A stretch of DNA of 64,000 nt from Verrucomicrobiota bacterium (GCA_013287435.1 JABDDU010000001.1:111588-175587), one strand, 5' to 3'; shown: positions 34,462 to 44,629, counted from the stretch's first letter. Numbers and translations are program-made. The notes: generated by a model from the letters alone, not told the origin.

Positions 34462-36420
34462 TCAATCCTCCAAATACGTATACCCCTGCAATCCATTACG
34501 TAATTCTTCAAGGTACATTTGCCTTTCTTGTTGAGTCAAATTCGCTTGCGCCATTTGGCTGCGATAGGATTGCAATAATTCAGATGCATCAAAATGCACA
34601 TACCGTAACACATCTGTGACGGTATCGCCTTCAACCGGTTGCACCAATTGATAACCACCGTTGTCGGTTAATTCGACGTGAACAGAATTGGTATCGCCAA
34701 ATAAATTATGCATATCACCCAAAATTTCTTGATACGCGCCGACAAGAAAAATGCCTAAATAATAGGGTTTTTGTGGATTAAAGGGTACGAGCGGTAACGT
34801 TGATTCAACCCCTTGGCTGTCAACATAACCATCCACTTTCCCATCAGAATCACACGTAATATCTTGTAATACACCGCGACTATAGGGCTTTGTGGTTAAT
34901 CCATTCACGGGAATAATGGGAAAAATTTGATTGATTGCCCATGAATCCGGCAGTGATTGAAATAATGAAAAATTGCCAAACACTTTATCAGCCAATTTTT
35001 CATTTAATTCGTCAATCGCTTCACGATGCGCGCGCACTGAATGTTTTAATAATTCGCGGACTTTGGTGCAGGTGAGTAAATAAATTTGTTCGGCGAGTGC
35101 ACGTTGTTTTAAATTCACCAGACCGTAAATATATTGACTGTGCACTTCACTCATTAAATGACAAGTATCGTGATAATTTTCAAGCGCTGAATATTCGTTT
35201 ACGTTTTGTAATCCATACCATAAATCTTGAATGGTTTTTGGTGCATCGGATGGAATTTCAGTCAGTGTGTCATCATTCACCATGACACTTTCAATATCAA
35301 TAATATTCACGACCAACACTGCATGATGCGCGGTCATCGCGCGACCCGATTCGGTGATGACATTCGGATGCGGGATATTACGTTCATTACAAAATTCACC
35401 GATCGTGTAAATAATATTGTTCGCATATTCTTGAATGCTGTAATTGACAGAACAATCACTTCGCGAATGCGTGCCTTCGTAATCAACACCCAATCCACCG
35501 CCGACATCGACAGTGTGAATGGGAATACCCATTAAGCGTAATTCCGTATAATAACGCGCACATTCACGTAAAGCGCGTTGAATATCACCGATGTTGGCAA
35601 TTTGCGAACCCAAATGAAAATGCATGATTTGCAGGCATTCTATAGAGTTTGCGGATTGCAGTTTTTCAATAATTTTTAATAAATAGTTTGCAGAAAAACC
35701 AAACTTTGATTTTTCACCGCCCGTATCTTGCCACTTACCAGAGCCAGTAGAAGTTAAACGAACGCGCACACCTAATCGTGGTGTCAAATTCATTTTTTTG
35801 GCTTCTTCTAAAACCAGCGACACTTCCGATAGTTTTTCAAGAATGATATACACTTGATGACCCAACGCTTGGCCGATCAGCGCCAATCGAATATATTCGC
35901 GATCTTTATAGCCATTGCAAATAATGATGGATGAACTACCGGTGGGATGTGCTAGTACAGCTAATAATTCTGGTTTGCTGCCGGCTTCTAATCCGATGCG
36001 ATCTTTGCCATGTTTTACAATTTCATGCACCACACGACGCTGTTGATTCACTTTAATGGGATAAACTGCGGTAAATTTGCCTTTGTAATTAAAATCGGCA
36101 ATGGCTTTGGTGAACGAGTCGAATAATTCTTCGAAGCGCTGTTTTAAAATATCGGTAAAACGAATCAGAATGGGCGCCGTCAATCCGGATTGGTAAATCG
36201 TTTCTAATAATTCGTCCATATCGATCGCAATATCTCGACGCGCTTTATTGGGTAATGCGACAATATTGCCTTTATTTCCAATGTCAAAGTAACCTGAACT
36301 CCAATGCGCAATGTTATAGACTTTGCGTAATTGCTGTTGCAATTCTTCTGAAATCAGCGTTGATCCCGACGTTTTTTCTCCAGGGACTGCTTCGCTTTCA
36401 AGGTTGAGAGTTTCTGACAT
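34462..36420 (-). CDS. speA: Biosynthetic arginine decarboxylase
   Basis: 652 aa from the ATG at 36420 (MSETLNLES), with GGAG 8 bases upstream; a longer start at 36477 lacks one. PLP-dependent, converting arginine to agmatine for polyamines. Strong matches to E. coli SpeA (658): YPIKVNQQRRVV (PLP Lys), GLEAGSKPELLAVLAH, NGYKDREYIRLALIGQ, HFHLGSQ, DVGGGLGVDYEGT, DITCDSDG and the C-terminal GLQGYTYLED. No speB is adjacent. It converges on the SDR gene with copy 4 of family A between them. Confidence 0.96.
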   Translation of the reverse strand: MSETLNLESEAVPGEKTSGSTLISEELQQQLRKVYNIAHWSSGYFDIGNKGNIVALPNKARRDIAIDMDELLETIYQSGLTAPILIRFTDILKQRFEELFDSFTKAIADFNYKGKFTAVYPIKVNQQRRVVHEIVKHGKDRIGLEAGSKPELLAVLAHPTGSSSIIICNGYKDREYIRLALIGQALGHQVYIILEKLSEVSLVLEEAKKMNLTPRLGVRVRLTSTGSGKWQDTGGEKSKFGFSANYLLKIIEKLQSANSIECLQIMHFHLGSQIANIGDIQRALRECARYYTELRLMGIPIHTVDVGGGLGVDYEGTHSRSDCSVNYSIQEYANNIIYTIGEFCNERNIPHPNVITESGRAMTAHHAVLVVNIIDIESVMVNDDTLTEIPSDAPKTIQDLWYGLQNVNEYSALENYHDTCHLMSEVHSQYIYGLVNLKQRALAEQIYLLTCTKVRELLKHSVRAHREAIDELNEKLADKVFGNFSLFQSLPDSWAINQIFPIIPVNGLTTKPYSRGVLQDITCDSDGKVDGYVDSQGVESTLPLVPFNPQKPYYLGIFLVGAYQEILGDMHNLFGDTNSVHVELTDNGGYQLVQPVEGDTVTDVLRYVHFDASELLQSYRSQMAQANLTQQERQMYLEELRNGLQGYTYLED

Positions 36421-36506
36421 TAAACGTGCTCCAAAAAAATTATTAATATAGCTTTTTAGCATAGATTGCCGAGCCATTCAAATAGCAAATAGACTGAGGT
36501 ATCGCG

Positions 36507-36544
36507 TATAATTATCCGAATGGAACGAATGGAACGAATGGAAC
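36507..36544 (+). promoter_or_regulatory. TATAAT box followed by three GAATGGAAC repeats
   Basis: A -10-like TATAAT at 36507-36512 and then three exact 9-bp copies of GAATGGAAC at 36518-36544, all upstream of the sulfatase-like gene. No good -35 is seen. The tandem repeats lie in the untranslated leader, so copy-number change could alter leader length. Confidence 0.4.
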
Positions 36545-36556
36545 GGAATTTTTGAT

Positions 36557-38695
36557 ATGCAAGATAATCGGGTTATTTGGATTACGTCTTACTCGCTCTC
36601 AGCTTTCACGCTGATGACTCATTTTTTACTATTGTTTAATGCGTATATTGTAGGCACTGGAATGCTTGGCGACAGTGATTTATTTACCCGGCAATTTTTT
36701 CAGATGCATTTTTCGGTTTACTGGCCGCTGTTTCAATTTCTGCTGATTGCCGTTATTGCGTATGCACTGTTTGCGGGAATGATTGGTTATTGTGTATTGT
36801 TGCTGCGGCAATGGGGTATACAAAAAATTAAGCCGATGAATTTAACGATACGTTGTTGGATCCTTATGTATTGCGTTGTGATCATCATCAATAGTGATTT
36901 GTTCCCCAATTCTTTATTCGCGAGCGGGGGTTGGTTGTCATCTCAACCAAGCGGATTTTCACTGGATGGTTTGCATGCCTGTGTTCTTATTTTTTGCGCG
37001 ACATTGCTTGTCGCTGGCGTGATTGCCGTACAAAAATTAATGCGACATAAAATTATCTTCGGTCTGTTATTGCTGATCATTGTTGGTTTTGTCAGTCATA
37101 TTTTATATGTCTTTTATAAGGTACCCGATAGTGAAACGGTGCGACTGGGATATCATAATAAAAGACCCAACGTGATTATTATTTACTATTGTTCTTTCAT
37201 GGCGCGTTATTTGGAAAATTATCCCCATTTTAAATCATTTGCTGAACATTCGGTGTGGTTTCGTAATGTTGTGAGTCCTACGGCGCGAACAGCGCCTGGT
37301 ACGTTTGAATTTTTATCCGGTTTGTATCCAACCCACAGCCATTTTTTTGATAATTTAAATTGGCGAGATTCGCGCATCCCTTATCATCAATCGATTGCAA
37401 ATACCCTTCAAAAAACGGGTTATCAAACGATTTTTATGACGAATATTAATGAGTTTCGCCGATTAGATTCAAAACTGAATTGGGGTTTTGAAGAGGTTAT
37501 TTCTCCGCCGACCAATATTATTGAATTACTTTTAAATAAATTTAATGATCTCCCGCTGACCAATTTATTATTTTGTTTTCCAACAGTAGATAAATATTTA
37601 TTTCCACTGAATTATGCCAATGCGAGCGACAATGTACATTATATGTTAAGCACGTATTTATCTGCATTTAAAAATGTATTAAATCATCAGTTAACACGAA
37701 AGCCTGTATTTCTCGTGTTAAATGATGAGTCACTTCATTTTCCGTATGTGACCGCAAACATCGTGCATAGACTGTATTCAACAAACAATCGACTTGAAAG
37801 ATATAAGGTATTAATGGGATTGGTTGATCAACAGTTTTCACGTTATTTAGCAGCATTAAAAAAACATCATTTGTTGAATAACGCTATTGTTATTTTAGCG
37901 GCAGATCATGGTGAATCACCGGGCTTAAATTCAGAAATTCAAAAAGTGGTTAGGGGTATTGCTAAAAATTCAACAGACGATCAATTGATTTTAAGAAAAA
38001 AAATGAAAGATGCTGACGTGGTTTATGGTCATGGCGCTGATGTGATGCTGAAAGAACAATATCATGTACCACTGATTTTTCATTTTTACGGTAATAATGA
38101 AGCTATTAAAATGCCACAGATCAATCATGCCTTGAATTCAAGCGTTGATTTTGCACCGACGCTATTACAATTATTAAATATGCCGATGCAAGCATTTGAT
38201 GGTCAATCTTTAGTGCCTGAAATGCAGGGCAAAACAGAAAAACCAGTGATTATTTATTTGAATGCTTCTTCTTTTGTGGATTTACCCAAAGACACAAAGG
38301 AGCTTAAGCAATTGGTGAATGAGCAAAAATCAAATTACCGTGTTTTACCCGACGGTTCTTTTGGCATGAGTTTAAAATATTTAACGGAATTGAAAAAACA
38401 ATTTCCCCTGTCGGTGTGTTGGAAAAATTTTGGTATGGGTTATTATCCACCGACTGAAGAGAATCACAAAATTGTTCCCGCGCTATTTTTTCTGATGAAT
38501 GAGAAAAATGATACGGTGGATTTATTCACACAAACTGAATTGAATCAATTTTTAAAACATCCAGATGAGAAAAAATTAAAAGCATTGGATATGAATGTTC
38601 GAAATGTACAGTATTTATTAACACATCTTATGCAATATTGCGCAAAAGTTTTATTGTCAGCGAAAGAGGTTCCGAAAGTGCGAAAAGTGGATTGA
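36557..38695 (+). CDS. Sulfatase/phosphoethanolamine-transferase-fold membrane protein, degenerate site
   Basis: 712 aa with about five N-terminal helices (1-195) and a periplasmic sulfatase-fold domain. The first metal Asp of the usual VIDxLR motif is missing: NVIIIYYCSFMARYL has Cys in its place. The nucleophile region reads SPTARTAPGTFEFLSGLYP, and the second metal motif ILAADHGES is kept, as is SVDFAPTLLQLLNMP. Related families are LPS phosphoethanolamine transferases and PbgA. The missing Asp suggests loss or change of catalysis. It differs strongly from the PbgA-like protein at 27360. CGGAA lies 8 bases before the ATG. Confidence 0.7.
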   Translation: MQDNRVIWITSYSLSAFTLMTHFLLLFNAYIVGTGMLGDSDLFTRQFFQMHFSVYWPLFQFLLIAVIAYALFAGMIGYCVLLLRQWGIQKIKPMNLTIRCWILMYCVVIIINSDLFPNSLFASGGWLSSQPSGFSLDGLHACVLIFCATLLVAGVIAVQKLMRHKIIFGLLLLIIVGFVSHILYVFYKVPDSETVRLGYHNKRPNVIIIYYCSFMARYLENYPHFKSFAEHSVWFRNVVSPTARTAPGTFEFLSGLYPTHSHFFDNLNWRDSRIPYHQSIANTLQKTGYQTIFMTNINEFRRLDSKLNWGFEEVISPPTNIIELLLNKFNDLPLTNLLFCFPTVDKYLFPLNYANASDNVHYMLSTYLSAFKNVLNHQLTRKPVFLVLNDESLHFPYVTANIVHRLYSTNNRLERYKVLMGLVDQQFSRYLAALKKHHLLNNAIVILAADHGESPGLNSEIQKVVRGIAKNSTDDQLILRKKMKDADVVYGHGADVMLKEQYHVPLIFHFYGNNEAIKMPQINHALNSSVDFAPTLLQLLNMPMQAFDGQSLVPEMQGKTEKPVIIYLNASSFVDLPKDTKELKQLVNEQKSNYRVLPDGSFGMSLKYLTELKKQFPLSVCWKNFGMGYYPPTEENHKIVPALFFLMNEKNDTVDLFTQTELNQFLKHPDEKKLKALDMNVRNVQYLLTHLMQYCAKVLLSAKEVPKVRKVD

Positions 38696-38697
38696 TG

Positions 38698-39030
38698 TTA
38701 TGCAGGATGAACACCCTCGGATCTTGGCGGTGGCGGAAACAGGCTTGTTGTTACATTTGCTACATTTGCTACAGGTTGTGAATCACGTTTGGGAAAAAGC
38801 CAGTTGCAGCAATTGCGGACATTGAGGACAAAACTTTCACGCACATTTTCACGACAAAGTACCACCACACTCGCTAGAGCGCCGACTGCAAATCCAATCG
38901 AGAGAAATGGTATGTCTTCGTTTGGCATCACACCATTTTTATTTGTAGAATTTTGCGCAGCTGCCACTCTTGAAAGGGTAAACAGAGCAAACGCTGCTGC
39001 TGCTGCTGTTTGGGTCGTCAAATTTCTCAT
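38698..39030 (-). CDS. 110-aa exported or membrane protein, unknown
   Basis: GGAG lies 7 bases before the ATG. The protein has a signal-like start (TTQTAAAAAFALFTLSRVAAAQ, cleavage expected after AAA), a second hydrophobic segment (FLSIGFAVGALASVVVLC, about 43-60), then a basic/Cys stretch (CRENVRESFVLNVRNCCNWLF) and a Pro-rich tail. The layout resembles the 95-aa protein at 25403 but no clear homology is seen. It converges with the sulfatase-like gene, 2 bases apart. Confidence 0.5.
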   Translation of the reverse strand: MRNLTTQTAAAAAFALFTLSRVAAAQNSTNKNGVMPNEDIPFLSIGFAVGALASVVVLCRENVRESFVLNVRNCCNWLFPKRDSQPVANVANVTTSLFPPPPRSEGVHPA

Positions 39031-39175
39031 GCTAATGCTCCACGCTTAGTAATTTATTAAAATTCGAAAAAATAAGTTGCGCCATTCTGAAGTCATCAGT
39101 AGCAATAGTCAACATTTTATCTGAACGTTATCTGTACATGAATTCGCCTTTAAATCCTATTTTCCTTATTATTTT

Positions 39176-40363
39176 TTATTCTTCATTCAACGTCATCTGA
39201 TTCGTTTCCTCATGCCGATCCGTTTGTGCTACATGTGTGTAATGCATCGTCGTGCTGACATCGGCATGCCCCGCATTTTCTTGTGCGACTTTGAGTGACG
39301 CGCCGGCTTCTAATAAATACGTGACATAACTATGACGCAACCAATGCGCACTCGCAGCACGCAATTTGGATGCTTTGTGCGGCGCTTTTGCGTCGAATGC
39401 TTGCGCGCCCAAATCAAACGCCCATTTTAAAATTTGATCGATACGCCGTGTTGAAATAGAATCCGTTAAATTTTTCATCGGAATCAATGGAGTGATTTCT
39501 TGAAAGCTTGGTTGCGGTGAAGTGAGTCCAACCATTTTTCGAAAATCAGCCAATGCATCTAATAAAACATCGGGAATCGGAATTTCACGCAATTTCTTTC
39601 CCTTGCCAATCACGCGCAAAAACCAGCGGTCTTTGCGTTGCTTAAAATCACCCATCGTATGATTAGCGGCTTCAGCAATGCGCAAACCCGTATAAAACAG
39701 CAATAAAATAATATATCGCGCACGAATCGCTTGAAAACTTTGCATTTCATTATCCGCAGGAAATTCATTTAATGTGTTTAATGTTGCATTAATTTCATCT
39801 TTTTCTAAATAACGATCAATGACATTGGCGGTGCGTGCTTGTCTTTTTTTGCGACGACGATCCACTGCCAATGGATTTCCAATTAAATAATTCGATTGCA
39901 CCAAATAATTAAAAAAAGAATCCAAAATGGTGAGCGATTTATTAATGGAAGCACCACCCAATCCTTTGGTAAATGCACGCCAATTCGGATTCATTGCGCC
40001 GTCTTTGGTGAGTCGAGAAACAGAGGGACCACACCAACATTTTTCAGGCTGCGGTTCTTTTAAAAATTGTTGATACTCTTGTAAATGCGTTCTGCGCAAA
40101 CTTGAAATATTAATTTTGGCAACATAAATACACCATAATAATAAGCGTTCCACTTCTTTTGCATACGAGCGTAATGTCTCAGGGGATTCTTTATATTCAC
40201 ACAAAAAAGCGCTGATCGCTTCTGCATCGTTATCGGCTTTAATTAATGCCTGTCCTAATTCTTTATTGTAATCATCGTGCGTGAAATGAATAATCGCTTG
40301 ACCCATGTTTTCAGATTGTTGGGTGAGTTTGAAAAGAGGTTTGATAAAGAGAGTTGTGATCAT
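39176..40363 (-). CDS. Tyrosine recombinase/integrase
   Basis: A 395-aa site-specific recombinase. The N-terminal SAM-like core-binding domain (about 25-170) is followed by the catalytic domain with Arg in TGLRIAEAANH, Lys in GKGKKLREIP, HWLRHSYVTYLL (His-x-x-Arg), His in AGHADVSTTMHYTH and the nucleophile Tyr (about 377). All catalytic residues are present. AGGCGG lies just before the ATG. It is larger than XerC/XerD and has no phage or plasmid genes around it, no tRNA and no att-like direct repeats that I could see. It could be a domesticated XerC-like enzyme or the remnant of an integrated element. Confidence 0.82.
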   Translation of the reverse strand: MITTLFIKPLFKLTQQSENMGQAIIHFTHDDYNKELGQALIKADNDAEAISAFLCEYKESPETLRSYAKEVERLLLWCIYVAKINISSLRRTHLQEYQQFLKEPQPEKCWCGPSVSRLTKDGAMNPNWRAFTKGLGGASINKSLTILDSFFNYLVQSNYLIGNPLAVDRRRKKRQARTANVIDRYLEKDEINATLNTLNEFPADNEMQSFQAIRARYIILLLFYTGLRIAEAANHTMGDFKQRKDRWFLRVIGKGKKLREIPIPDVLLDALADFRKMVGLTSPQPSFQEITPLIPMKNLTDSISTRRIDQILKWAFDLGAQAFDAKAPHKASKLRAASAHWLRHSYVTYLLEAGASLKVAQENAGHADVSTTMHYTHVAQTDRHEETNQMTLNEE

Positions 40364-40638
40364 TTGACCGCCTGTATTTTTGCTAAATTTTTTTCAACAG
40401 CAAAAAATTAAAATTCTTTGGTATCTCCAGTTCCGTCAATCTTTTAAATAAATTTGATTTGGCAGGCATTAAATAAGATGAAAAATCTCGATTTGCATTT
40501 TTGGGGTCAGTTTCATGATGCTAATAAATTACTTATTTGTTGTTTACTAGTATTATAGAATGGGGGTCATTTTTATTCAATATCCTCAAAGATAAAAATT
40601 CTGTCATTATTCGCCGATCAAAATTAAAATAAACCTCG

Positions 40639-40727
40639 AAGCCTACAGGGATGTACTCGCGGCGTCCCCGAAAGTGCTACCCTAACCACAACAAAAAAGC
40701 GAACGGACTCGATGCGAATTTTAATGC
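40639..40727 (-). repeat. Family C half copy
   Basis: The reverse strand reads ATGCGAA..., GTTGTGGTTAGGGTAG, TTTCGGGGACGCCG and TACATCCCTGTAGGCTT, matching the left half and centre of the 910-1099 element in order. The right arm is absent. Confidence 0.65.
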
Positions 40728-40779
40728 GGGAGCCCTGAGAATTACCGTTATTTTTATATCTTTTGGGCTAAACCTTCGT

Positions 40780-40785
40780 TATAAT
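40780..40785 (+). promoter_or_regulatory. Candidate -10 box of rpsO
   Basis: Perfect TATAAT about 73 bases upstream of the rpsO ATG. The -35 position has no consensus match, so the call rests on the -10 and the location. Confidence 0.45.
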
Positions 40786-40858
40786 CCCCCGTTCAAATTG
40801 CCCTGTTCCTGCCAATGACAGCGGTGCATGGTCTTTTTTAATTGAAAGGGGAAAAATT

Positions 40859-41128
40859 ATGTCATTTAGTGCTGTTAACAAAACTAAAATCGTTAAAGAA
40901 TTTCAATCTAACCCAAAAGATACCGCTTCTCCAGAAGTGCAAGTAGCGCTCATGAGTGCTCGTATTAGCCGTTTAACAGAACATTTCAAAGCGCATGGCC
41001 ATGATAAAGAATCACGTCGTGGCTTGTTACGTTTGGTTAATCATCGTCGCAAATTATTAACTTATTTAGAACGTGTTGATTCTGTACGTTATCGCAAGTT
41101 GATTGAGCGTTTGGAAATTCGCGGGTAA
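40859..41128 (+). CDS. rpsO: 30S ribosomal protein S15
   Basis: 89 aa, the exact length of the family. [42 protein letters not shown] is diagnostic, followed by [16 protein letters not shown]. It binds 16S rRNA in the 30S platform and, in E. coli, represses its own translation. AAAGGGG precedes the ATG. pnp follows in the conserved rpsO-pnp order; the 56-bp spacer contains a short GATCAGTGTCAGTGTC repeat rather than a visible RNase III hairpin. Confidence 0.98.
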   Translation: MSFSAVNKTKIVKEFQSNPKDTASPEVQVALMSARISRLTEHFKAHGHDKESRRGLLRLVNHRRKLLTYLERVDSVRYRKLIERLEIRG

Positions 41129-41184
41129 GTTGCGTGTGAGTGATCAGTGTCAGTGTCCGTTTTTTACATAAACCAGGGTAATTC

Positions 41185-43278
41185 ATGAATAAAATTTCAA
41201 AAACTTTTCAATATGGTCAGCATTCTATTACATTAGAAACAGGACGCGTTGCAAGACAAGCACATGGTGCAGTGTGGGTAACGATGGGTGACACTGTTGT
41301 TTTAGTAACTGCCGTTGGTAAATCATCGGGTGAAGCAGGTCGCGATTTTTTCCCATTAACCGTTAATTACCAAGAAAAAACGTATGCCGCAGGAAAAATT
41401 CCCGGTGGTTATTTTAAACGTGAAGCACGCCCGAGTGAAAAAGAAACTTTAATTTCTCGGTTGATTGATCGACCGATTCGTCCTTTATTTCCCGATGCAT
41501 TTACCGATGAAGTGCAAATTGTTGCAACGGTATTATCAATGGATCCGCAAGTACAAACCGATATTCCAGCGATTATTGGTGCTGCCGCAGCACTGGGTTT
41601 AACGGGTATGCCATTTCAAGGACCACTCGCCGCTGCGCGTGTCGGTTATCGCGATGGCGCTTATTTATTAAATCCCTCGTCTTCAGAAATTAAAACTTCT
41701 CAATTAGATTTAGTCGTCGCAGGCACGCGTGATGCTGTATTAATGGTGGAATCAGAAGCGGATCAATTGCCTGAAAATATTATGTTAGGCGCCGTTTTAT
41801 TTGGCCATGAACAAATGCAAGTGGCAATTCAGGCTATCACTGATTTTGTGAATGAAGCAGGTGCGGGAACGTGGACTTGGACGCCGCACAAAGTGGATGT
41901 CGCATTAGAAGAACGCATCGTAAAAACAGCAGAAAATGATGTCAAAGCTGCTTATCAAATTCATAAAAAAACAGAACGTCAAACACGCATCGCTGACATT
42001 TTAAATCAATTAACCAAAGAAATATGTGCGGGTGACAATGCGCCAACAGAATCACAAGTTGGTAATATTTTTCACGAATTAGAAAAACGCATTGTACGTC
42101 ATCAAATTTTATCTGGTGAATCACGTATCGATGGACGTGACACCACAACAGTTCGTCAAATTACCGTGGATTTATCGGTATTACCACGCACACATGGCTC
42201 TGCCATTTTTACCCGCGGTGAAACGCAAGCGTTAGTCGTAACAACATTGGGCAGCGGTCGTGATTCACAAATTGTAGACGATTTGGAAGGTGAATATAGA
42301 GATGCCTTTATGTTGCATTATAATTTTCCGCCTTACAGCGTTGGCGAAGTGGGCATGATGAGCGGCCCAAAACGTCGCGAAATTGGTCATGGCAAATTAG
42401 CAAAACGTGCGTTAGCTGCCGTTATTCCAAAGGGCGATGATTTTCCTTATGTGCTTCGCGTGGTATCTGAAGTCACCGAATCGAATGGCTCAAGCTCCAT
42501 GGCAACGGTTTGCGGTGCCAGTTTATCGCTGATGGATGCGGGCGTGCAAATTAAAGCGCCAGTTGCAGGTATCGCAATGGGATTGATCAAAGAAGAAGAT
42601 CGTTTTGCGGTGTTAACCGATATTTTAGGTGATGAAGATCACTTAGGTGATATGGATTTTAAAGTGGCTGGTACAGAAACAGGTGTGACCGCATTGCAAA
42701 TGGATATCAAAATCACGGGAATTACGCAGGAAATTATGTCGGTAGCGTTATCACAAGCCAAAGATGCACGCATACATTTGTTGAAAATTATGAATGCAGC
42801 CATTCAAAAGCCACGTGAAGAAGTGTCAAAACATGCGCCACGTGTTGTCATATTAAAAATTAATCCAGAAAAAATTCGGGATGTGATTGGAAAGGGTGGT
42901 GCGACGATTCGCGAATTAACAGAATCAACTCATTCAACCATTGATATTACTGATGACGGCGTTGTTAAAATTGCCGCAGTAAACAGCGATGATTTAGAAC
43001 GTGCAAAATTACGCGTACGTCAGCTAACGGAAGATTTAACCGTTGGTGCGACGTATTTAGGCAAAGTTGTGAAGCTCGTTGATTTTGGTGCGTTCGTTGA
43101 AATTACGCCAAATCAGCAGGGTTTGGTGCATATTTCACAAATTGCTGATCAACGCGTTGAAAATGTGTCTGATTTCTTAAAAGAAGGCCAGGAAATTAAA
43201 GTCAAAGTGATTGAGATCGATCGTCAAGGTCGTGTTCGGTTATCACTTAAAGATACGGGTGAAGTGACGGCGTGGTAA
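41185..43278 (+). CDS. pnp: Polynucleotide phosphorylase
   Basis: A 697-aa 3'-5' phosphorolytic RNase, a degradosome component. Two RNase PH domains (first at about 1-230, second at about 310-540 with [14 protein letters not shown] [15 protein letters not shown] and [17 protein letters not shown]), a KH domain with [14 protein letters not shown] (about 568) and a C-terminal S1 domain ([16 protein letters not shown]). Length is close to E. coli Pnp (711). Its last 32 bases overlap the convergent Ser/Thr kinase gene. Confidence 0.98.
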   Translation: MNKISKTFQYGQHSITLETGRVARQAHGAVWVTMGDTVVLVTAVGKSSGEAGRDFFPLTVNYQEKTYAAGKIPGGYFKREARPSEKETLISRLIDRPIRPLFPDAFTDEVQIVATVLSMDPQVQTDIPAIIGAAAALGLTGMPFQGPLAAARVGYRDGAYLLNPSSSEIKTSQLDLVVAGTRDAVLMVESEADQLPENIMLGAVLFGHEQMQVAIQAITDFVNEAGAGTWTWTPHKVDVALEERIVKTAENDVKAAYQIHKKTERQTRIADILNQLTKEICAGDNAPTESQVGNIFHELEKRIVRHQILSGESRIDGRDTTTVRQITVDLSVLPRTHGSAIFTRGETQALVVTTLGSGRDSQIVDDLEGEYRDAFMLHYNFPPYSVGEVGMMSGPKRREIGHGKLAKRALAAVIPKGDDFPYVLRVVSEVTESNGSSSMATVCGASLSLMDAGVQIKAPVAGIAMGLIKEEDRFAVLTDILGDEDHLGDMDFKVAGTETGVTALQMDIKITGITQEIMSVALSQAKDARIHLLKIMNAAIQKPREEVSKHAPRVVILKINPEKIRDVIGKGGATIRELTESTHSTIDITDDGVVKIAAVNSDDLERAKLRVRQLTEDLTVGATYLGKVVKLVDFGAFVEITPNQQGLVHISQIADQRVENVSDFLKEGQEIKVKVIEIDRQGRVRLSLKDTGEVTAW

Positions 43279-44512
43279 AGCAGTCTGAATTTTCCGACGT
43301 GATGACGGCGGCGGAAGTCGGAAATAGCACAAATTTAGGCGGTTTTTTCTCCGGCGTAGAATGAGCGCTGTTGACTTTGACTGGCGATACATTTGGCGTA
43401 ACAACTTCTTGTAGCGCTCTCCTTGGCGGAGTTTTTATTCCTTCCAGTGAATCTATTTCTGCTAGAGCAGTCTCGCGAGCAGCCGCGGTTACCGGTGGTT
43501 GTGTCATATTAAAATAAAATTCAGCCAAATCGAGTTGATCAATTTTATTGGATGATGAGTGTAACAACAATTGCGAAAACATCGATTTCAGCGTCGCTAA
43601 TTCGGGTCGACGTTCTGGAAGTGTTTCACACATAGCATCTACAATAAAGTTTATGCAGTCATCAAAATTATTTTTTTCTGTCATTTCTGATTGTAAGCGA
43701 CTTTGATGATCGACCGTGTTTCCAGCTTCCTTTTTTTCTTTTTCATAAGCGATAATTTTTGCATATATGTGAGGCATTTGTTCGGAAAAATGTTGAAAGG
43801 AAATGTCTTTGCCCAGTAATTGTCGAAGGATTTGCCCGAGAGCATAAATATCACACGCAAACGGAAAATCCCTTACTTTTTTTGTCATCTCAGGAGCAAG
43901 GTAAAATGCTGTACCCTGGATTTCATCAGAACGCTTTTGAAAATCTTCTTTCGTTATTGCACAGCCAAAATCAAGCAAAACAAAACCCTGTTCGCGAAAA
44001 CATATGTTTGCTGGTTTCATATCACGGTGTATGATTTCCTTTTCATAAAGATTTTCTAATCCATTGAGCATTGAATGAAAAAAATTAGTTATCACCGTTT
44101 GAAATAGAGCTGGATTGTCTGACTCTAATGCCCGAATGTGTGGTATGCAGTTTTCTAAAGTCGCATCACATTTTGGCAAAATTGCGTATTGAACATCATT
44201 TACAGTATATATTCCAATGAGCCGAAGTAAACCCGATTCAACGCTTGAGCTAATATCAGCAGTAATCAATTCTTGTATGTCAAATTCAACTGGAATTGTT
44301 GAATGATCACTATTTTTTAAACGTTTTGCTACGCAAGGATATTTTTTAAAGCCCGCTGGATTTTCTTGAAAAATAAATAATTCAGCATGAAAAACATCAC
44401 CCTGCGCTCCAGAACCCAATGCTTCTCCAATATGCAACCTAATTCGTTCAGGATTTTGTCTAACTTGTTCTTTTACAAAGCCACTTTCGTTAACATTCTC
44501 TGGAACTGGCAT
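43247..44512 (-). CDS. Eukaryotic-type Ser/Thr protein kinase with Ser/Thr-Pro tail
   Basis: A 421-aa protein with a complete Hanks-type kinase domain (about 25-310): glycine loop GSGAQGDV (33-40), Lys63 in [11 protein letters not shown] (162-169), DFG (181-183) and APE (206-208). There is no membrane helix and no PASTA domain, unlike housekeeping bacterial kinases, so it is cytosolic or secreted. The last about 80 residues are low in structure, with several SP/TP sites ([31 protein letters not shown]). Dot/Icm-type effector kinases are known in Legionella; secretion is inferred only. It overlaps pnp by 32 bp at the 3' end and diverges from comEC. Confidence 0.85.
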   Translation of the reverse strand: MPVPENVNESGFVKEQVRQNPERIRLHIGEALGSGAQGDVFHAELFIFQENPAGFKKYPCVAKRLKNSDHSTIPVEFDIQELITADISSSVESGLLRLIGIYTVNDVQYAILPKCDATLENCIPHIRALESDNPALFQTVITNFFHSMLNGLENLYEKEIIHRDMKPANICFREQGFVLLDFGCAITKEDFQKRSDEIQGTAFYLAPEMTKKVRDFPFACDIYALGQILRQLLGKDISFQHFSEQMPHIYAKIIAYEKEKKEAGNTVDHQSRLQSEMTEKNNFDDCINFIVDAMCETLPERRPELATLKSMFSQLLLHSSSNKIDQLDLAEFYFNMTQPPVTAAARETALAEIDSLEGIKTPPRRALQEVVTPNVSPVKVNSAHSTPEKKPPKFVLFPTSAAVITSENSDCFTTPSLHPYL

Positions 44513-44629
44513 AACCTAAGCACCACATTGATTATTTTTTGGTCATATTAGCATTGAAATCTTAAAATAATATGATTAATAAAAGGTTAAGGATGGGAGG
44601 AAAACCCCGCATATAAACTTTTATTTTTT

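Larger units (their letters stand above)
40364..40858. other. 495-bp intergenic region between integrase and rpsO
   Basis: AT-rich with no supported gene. It contains a TATTAT-rich stretch near 40550, the family C half copy (40639-40727), and the rpsO promoter region with a perfect TATAAT at 40780-40785 but no good -35. The last 20 bases carry the AAAGGGG ribosome-binding site of rpsO. Confidence 0.6.

Noticed and set aside
36557..38695. A functional LPS phosphoethanolamine transferase (EptA)
   Set aside because: The first metal-binding Asp is replaced by Cys and the membrane domain does not show clear EptA features, so only the fold can be supported.
40364..40858. A small gene between the integrase and rpsO
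   Set aside because: The only short frames (for example one of about 10 codons near 40518) have no ribosome-binding site or credible length.
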